Below are positions 59,051 through 64,000 of a stretch of DNA of 64,000 nt, one piece after another; the stretch's first letter is position 1, and each line of letters starts with the position of its first letter. The notes beneath the pieces are model-generated. The model made no database searches. It saw only the letters and a list, made by a program, of their open reading frames with translations, and was not told where the DNA came from. A program made the translations under genes and the position numbers. Origin of the DNA: Zanthoxylum bungeanum (lineage: Eukaryota > Streptophyta > Magnoliopsida > Sapindales > Rutaceae); the NCBI GenBank assembly GCA_019454045.1, contig SKCR01025344.1, forward strand, positions 1-64,000. The letters run 5' to 3'.

Positions 59051-61134
59051 TGTTGGATAATATGACCCATAGCGTCACTATTTGTACAGATCACGGTGTT
59101 GTTGTACAAATTAACTATGTGACAAGGAAATTACACTCTCATCATTTGTGATTAGATCACCATAGATGTATAAATGAAGAGAGGTCCATATGATTAGTTC
59201 CTGGATTGAGATGATATGAGACAGTATCAGTCCACGAAGGATTAATCATTAAATATCCCTAGTCGTAGTATTATCGAGACAGGACATCAACAATGCGGAA
59301 TAGGCTAGTATTGCACTTGTGCGTGTTGTGAGGGCACAACGGCATAGTTCTCATATATATAAGTATTGGATACTTATGCAAGTACGATAGGAGGTCGTGT
59401 TTCACCGATGGTACGGGAAACAGCTTAGCTCTGGATAGACCCTTCGGAATCCCATTGGTATTGACTATGTGTCTATGGGAGGCCGAAATCAAGGTAGGTG
59501 TGTAAAGTCTTAACCTGAGACTTACATCGCTAATACTTACGATAATCGATAGACTTTGGTCTTGGTGGTACAGGGCTTTAACCGGTTCTGCGTACACCAC
59601 TTCTGGGTTTATCAGAGAGTCGTAGTGTATTGGGTGTCACTTCAGTCATAGTGGAGATGATGTCACGTAGGCCGAAATCAAGACGGAAGTATCACTTCAG
59701 TCATAGTGGAGATGATGTCACGCAGGATACGGTATTAGTACTCTTAAGTGTTGCGCAACCATCGGGATGTTATGACTAGAGACTAGTTACCAGACATCCG
59801 ACATGTGCTTCGGACGGGGCAGACACTTATCCAGCCCCAGCCCTAGCACGTGACTATCCGATACTGGGCCGATATACACAATACTACGGTATACTACTAC
59901 GCTTGATACAGATCTATATATTCCTGTAAGAATATTTCTGGAGAATTGGGTAGGCATGGCGCTTTGCTAGAAGCCAACCTTGTCTTGTAAATCGGTATAA
60001 ACGTAGTACGAGATACTTACGTGTTCGGATAGTCCGACGACCGTATTTACTGCCAACATATCCGGAGATCTCATGGGTCGGTTCCTGAAGATTCACGATG
60101 ACGTATGACTCGCACTTTAATTAATCTGGGATTAATTCGATGAGAGAGAAAATTAATCTGTGATTAATTACAGAGATATTTTATCTCAGATAAAATATCG
60201 TTAAAGAGAGAGAACGATTAATTTGGAATTAATCGATAAATTAATATATTCGATATATTATAACGAAATTAGATTTCGACGAGGAATTGAAATTAGATTT
60301 TAATTCGGGCGAACGAATCAATTTAGAATTAATTCGTTAGCGACGTGAATAGTGATTTCGCTAGGCGTAATCATTTAATTACGACGCAACGGAAAATTCG
60401 TTAATTTGGAATTTACGAACCCGAGCCCGAGAGTGATTGCGAGCGCATTCGCATTTCGAATTCGAGTGCGGCACGCAAGTCAAATCAAGCGTCAAATCGC
60501 AAGTCACATCAATCGTCAAATCACATGTCACTTTGAGTGATGTGACATTTGAGTGATTGATGTGAGTTGATTTGTAGTGATTGACAAGCATTTAATGTTT
60601 GTTTTTGAAATTGGAAAAAGGTAAATGGGTTATTATTTTTGGGAAAATATAAAGCCAATTACATTTTTCTTTTTCATTAATTCACTCTCTCTCTCCTTCA
60701 CGTTTTGCGTTTTGGAGCCAAAAATGGAACCCATTTTTCCATCTTCTTCTCTCTCGGTCTTGGACCGATTTCCCCTTTTTTTTCTGGTTTGACCGATCAA
60801 TGAAGGAGAAGCAATGATCTTGTTGCAAGATCTATGTGCTACCACACTCATGGAGGAATACAAAGGTGATAGGGAAGTGAGTTCGTGAGCTTGGAAGCTT
60901 GAAGCTTGGAGCTTCTATGGTGTCTCCCATGGCCGATTCTTGGAGGAGGAAGCAACCCCACGCCGTGCAGCCCATCACACGCGCAGCTCACTGCCGAGCA
61001 AGGGAGAGCAGTTCGCACTTCATCTTCGTTGCATCTCTACCGATCAATGTGAGTTATTCCGCACCTCCTTTGATGTGTATTCAACTCGTTTTTATGCTTA
61101 TAAATGATCCTTGGGACTTGATTGAAACTCAACA
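59051..61134 (+). repeat. E6 3' LTR with a short internal duplication
   Basis: 2,084 bp, followed by target copy AAGGT at 61135-61139. Near 59636-59720 a TCACTTCAGTCATAGTGGAG segment occurs twice, while the 5' LTR has it once; small compensating deletions lie nearby. Confidence 0.92.
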
Positions 61135-61139
61135 AAGGT

Positions 61140-61711
61140 CACTTGATGGCGGTTAAGAATATCCTTAAGTATCTTAGATGAACTAAGGATGCTTTCTTAA
61201 TCTATGAAGATGGAGAACTTGAGGTAGCTGGGTATACCGATGCAAGTTTCCAAACCGATAAAGACGACTGTAATTCGTAATCTGGGTACGTATTTTGTTT
61301 GAACAACGGAGCAGTAAGTTGGAAATCTTCCAAGCAAGAGACTGTTGCCGATTCAACAATAGAAGCGGAGTATATTTTGCTCCGGCTGAAGCAGCAAAAG
61401 AGGCCATTTGGATCCGTAAATTCCTAATTGGATTAGGAGTAGTTCCATTAGCAGCTAAGGCCGTTCCATTGTATTGTGACAATAACAGGGCTATAGCACA
61501 AGCTAAGGAACCGCGATCTCATCAACGATCGAAGCATGTTCTTCGACGTTTCCATCTGATTCGTGAGATCATACATCGTGGCGATGTGAAGATCGAGAAG
61601 GTCGAATCAAAGGACAACATTGCAGATCCGTTGACGAAAGCTATTCATCGGCAAAATTTGAGCGACATATACATAGTTCAGGTATTAGATGCTTGAGTGG
61701 CTGGCTATAGG
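61140..61711 (+). pseudogene. E5 RNase H and pol end
   Basis: Resumes E5 pol after E6. MAVKNILKYLR near 61146 is followed by a TGA, then GYTDASFQTDKDD near 61230 (first catalytic Asp), [12 protein letters not shown] near 61350 (Glu) and, in another frame, [20 protein letters not shown] near 61470, where the catalytic Asp remains. [17 protein letters not shown] near 61610 is the copia pol end. There are frameshifts near 61275 and 61380. The polypurine tract follows. Confidence 0.92.
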
Positions 61712-61713
61712 CT

Positions 61714-61724
61714 AAGTGGGAGAT
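61714..61724 (+). promoter_or_regulatory. E5 polypurine tract
   Basis: AAGTGGGAGAT, directly before LTR tip TGTTAGACAA. Confidence 0.85.
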
Positions 61725-63205
61725 TGTTAGACAATTATGACACATAGCGTCACTATTTGTAAAAGACATTGTGGTTTTTGTACAAATTAACTATGTAGCA
61801 ATGGAAATTGCATTTTATCATTTTGTAATTTGATTACTTAAATATATAAATGATTAGTTCCAGATTACAAGATATGAGACAATAGCATTCCATAAAGGTT
61901 TACTCATTAAATATCCCTAGTCGTAGTATTATCGAGACTGGACATCGATAATGCGGAATAGACTAGTATTGCACTTGTGCGTGTTATGGAAGCGTAACAG
62001 AATAGTTCTCATATATTTAAGTATTGGATACTTTTGCAAGTGTGATATAAGGTTGTGTTTACCGATGGTACGGAAACAGCTTCGCTCTGGATAGACCTCG
62101 CGGAATCTCATTGGTAGTATGACTATTTGTCTATGGGAATCTGCATCAGGGTAGGTGTGTTTGTTCTTAACCTGAGACTTGCATCGCTAGTACTTGCGAC
62201 AATAAATACGCTTTGGTTTTGGTCGTCCAGGACTTTAACAGGATCTGTGTACACCTCTTATGGGTTTATTGAGAATCGTAGTGTGTTGGATGTGAAGTCA
62301 AGATGCAAGTATCACTTCAGTCATATGGAGATGATGATCACGCAGTGATACAGAAATGGTACTCTAATTGGTTGCAACCATCGGGATAATATGACATGGT
62401 CATGATTATCCGATTAAAGAGACTAGTTGCTTGTAATCTGATATATGCTTCGTACGGGGCAGACACTATTCCAGCCCCAGGCCTTGCATGTGACATCTGA
62501 TACTAGATCATAATACGCAATACTACGTATACTACGCCTGACAAAGATTATATATTCATTTAAGAATATTTCTGGAGAATTGGGTAGGCACGGTGCTTTG
62601 CTAGAAGCCAACCATGTCTCGTAAATCGGTAAAAACGTAGTACAAGGTACGTACGTGTTCAGATAGTCCGACGACCAGATTTACTGCCAACATGTCAAGG
62701 GATCTCATGGGTCGCTTTCCGAAGATTCACCGATGATGTATGATTCAAACATAATTAATCTAGGATTAATTACGGAGAGATTTGATCTAGGATAAAATGC
62801 TATTTGAAGAGAGAGAACCATTAATTTTGAATTAATCAATAAAATAATATATTCGATATATTAAACGAAATTAGATTTCGACGTGGAATTAAAATTGGAT
62901 TTTAATTCGGGCTAACGAATTAATTTAGAATTAATTCGCTAGCGACGTGAATAGTAATTTTGCTAGGCATAATTATTTAATTAAATTTGATTTAATTACG
63001 TCGCAACGAAAAATTCGTTAATTCGGAATTAGCGAACCCGAGCCCGGGAGTGTTTGCGGGCCCACTCGCATTTTGAATTAAAGTGCGGCCCACAAGTCAC
63101 ATCGCAAGTCACATCGCCTGTCACTTTAGTGATGGAAGTCATGTCACCTTTTAGTGATTGACAACCAGTCACTATTCATGATGGGGGTTGTTGAAGGCAA
63201 TGAAT
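61725..63205 (+). repeat. E5 3' LTR-like copy, 3' end missing
   Basis: Matches 5' LTR parts A and B up to the base equal to 40193. Both spans are about 1,480 bp, so there is little net length change. The last 440 bp of the LTR are absent, and the next base is leader sequence equal to about 40787. ORFs at 61929-62611 are LTR sequence. Confidence 0.88.
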
Positions 63206-64000
63206 TGGATTAATTTTCCCCAAATGTTGTATGATGGCCGAATGTAATATAGCCCTAAAGTCATGGTATTTTTTTTCTTTTGATCATTTGATGAGTTTAA
63301 AGACTTGGGATAAATTGATTAATGATTTAATAGGATTGAAATCGAAATCGGTTTAAAAAATCCCAAAATGTCGTGATCTTGAGAAGAATGAAATGAGATT
63401 ATTTTTGTTTCAATAATGTTGGACATGTGTTGAACAAATTAAAGCATGATTAATTAATTAAATTGATTTTTGGAAATGTTAATTTAGATAATTAATTAAT
63501 GCAATACACTTTAATTAATTAAATTATGAAATTTGGAATTTTAGAATTTGATTAATTGGGCTTAATTTAGAATTGGGCTTTAAATGTTGTATTTGGGCCT
63601 AATGGGCTTGGTTGGCCAAGTTGGTTTAGGTCAATTGGATTGGATCCAAATTGGGCCTAAATTATTCCATTAAGTCCAAATAGAACAAAAGGCCTTTTAT
63701 GTTTATTGGGCCTTATAGGCCGAAATTGGTTTCTTGGCAAATAGGGTGATTCATTTATTGGGTTTTGGTATTTGGGTTTGACCCATATTGACCAAAGTCC
63801 ATGCCTTAAGAAATTAATTGAAAGCCCATTGGACTTTAATTAAATCACATTGGATGTTAATTGGGCTTTAAGACTCATTTAGATTAGATTTGGAATCTAA
63901 GTCATAAAGGCGCAATAAAAGTGTAATTATTTAATTTGGAATTAAATATCAAATTAGTATTGAATACGAATTAAATTAGATTTAAATTGTAGTTCGATAT
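63206..64000 (+). other. second E5-type leader copy
   Basis: Matches 40787 to about 41515 closely, including the TGGGCC cluster (63567-63730). Compared with 40935 it has about 65 extra bases near 63350-63418. It shows that another internal region follows the 61725 LTR. The window ends inside it. Confidence 0.85.

Larger units (their letters stand above)
51129..61134 (+). mobile_element. defective copia element E6
   Basis: LTRs at 51129-53193 and 59051-61134 have TG/CA ends, with target copy AAGGT at 51124-51128 and 61135-61139. It sits inside the E5 RNase H region. It has a primer site, a leader, a decayed gag-pol relic and a polypurine tract. The two LTRs look almost identical by eye apart from one short internal duplication, so insertion is young relative to the decay of its pol. 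It shares LTR type and pol lesions with E4. Confidence 0.94.
27187..63205 (+). mobile_element. Ty1/copia element E5, opened by nested insertions
   Basis: The pieces in order are 5' LTR part A (27187-27882), 5' LTR part B (39405-40633), primer site (40635), leader (40649-47859 minus E8 and E7), gag to RT (47860-51123), RNase H (61140-61711), polypurine tract (61714-61724) and 3' LTR-like copy (61725-63205). The left target copy is probably GGCAT (27182-27186); the right one is not in view. The interruptions E4, E8, E7 and E6 each have their own 5-bp target copies. The second LTR lacks its last part and runs into leader sequence. Confidence 0.85.

Noticed and set aside
1..64000. Host genes, tRNAs, rRNAs or organelle DNA
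   Set aside because: None seen on either strand. Every longer coding stretch matches gag or pol of an LTR retrotransposon.

Overview
The window looks like repeat-rich, probably heterochromatic DNA of a flowering plant, most likely a eudicot. It is AT-rich, and essentially everything that can be recognised is plant LTR retrotransposon. Ty1/copia elements carry initiator-Met-tRNA-type primer sites and the order gag-protease-integrase-RT-RNase H. Ty3/gypsy relics of Athila/Tat type carry a tRNA-Asp-like primer site and a DLGAS-type protease. I found no host gene, tRNA, rRNA or CRISPR array. All coding regions are broken by stops or frameshifts and are annotated as pseudogenes. The species cannot be named from the sequence.

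Layout. (1) 232-2589 is a minus-strand gypsy relic (G1) with a long LTR-like region to its right. (2) 4346-13820 is a complete copia element (E1, plus strand) with two 2,385-bp LTRs and target duplication GAATG. (3) 13826-15900 is unassigned sequence with a 43-bp minisatellite. (4) About 15900-27186 is a second minus-strand gypsy relic (G2), split by a complete minus-strand copia element (E2, 16218-26027, target duplication CCTGA). (5) From 27187 to beyond 63205 runs one large plus-strand copia element (E5), opened up by later insertions. These are E4 (minus copia, 27883-36084, site CATGA), an E4-type LTR (37325-39404, CATGA), E8 (42191-45265, unclassified, GAAGG), E7 (minus solo LTR, 45572-47542, ATATC) and E6 (plus copia, 51129-61134, AAGGT, inside the E5 RNase H domain). 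After its 3' LTR-like copy, E5 runs directly into another copy of its own leader, which suggests a tandem arrangement.

How the parts relate. Nesting gives an order of events: G2 first, then E2 and E5 into G2, then E4, E7, E8 and E6 into E5. E4, E5, E6 and E7 belong to one superfamily whose LTRs begin with a shared TGTTRGAYA-like tip, in at least three subfamilies. E4 and E6 sit at different target sites in opposite orientation, yet their pol regions carry many of the same lesions. This suggests a defective family moved by proteins supplied from elsewhere. The leaders of E4, E5 and E6 share three copies of a TTGGCCAA-centred motif at conserved spacing.

The most unusual structural feature is a patchwork at 36085-38072, a shortened second copy of 25339-28620 placed inside the E4 5' LTR. 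Its left break lies in an LTR palindrome where the other E4 LTR has lost 423 bp. I did not see a new kind of gene system. The best candidates for something undescribed are the apparently trans-mobilised defective family, the leader motif triplet, the E8 element, and a 100-bp module shared by E8 and the E2 leader. All identity statements come from reading by eye, not from computed alignments.
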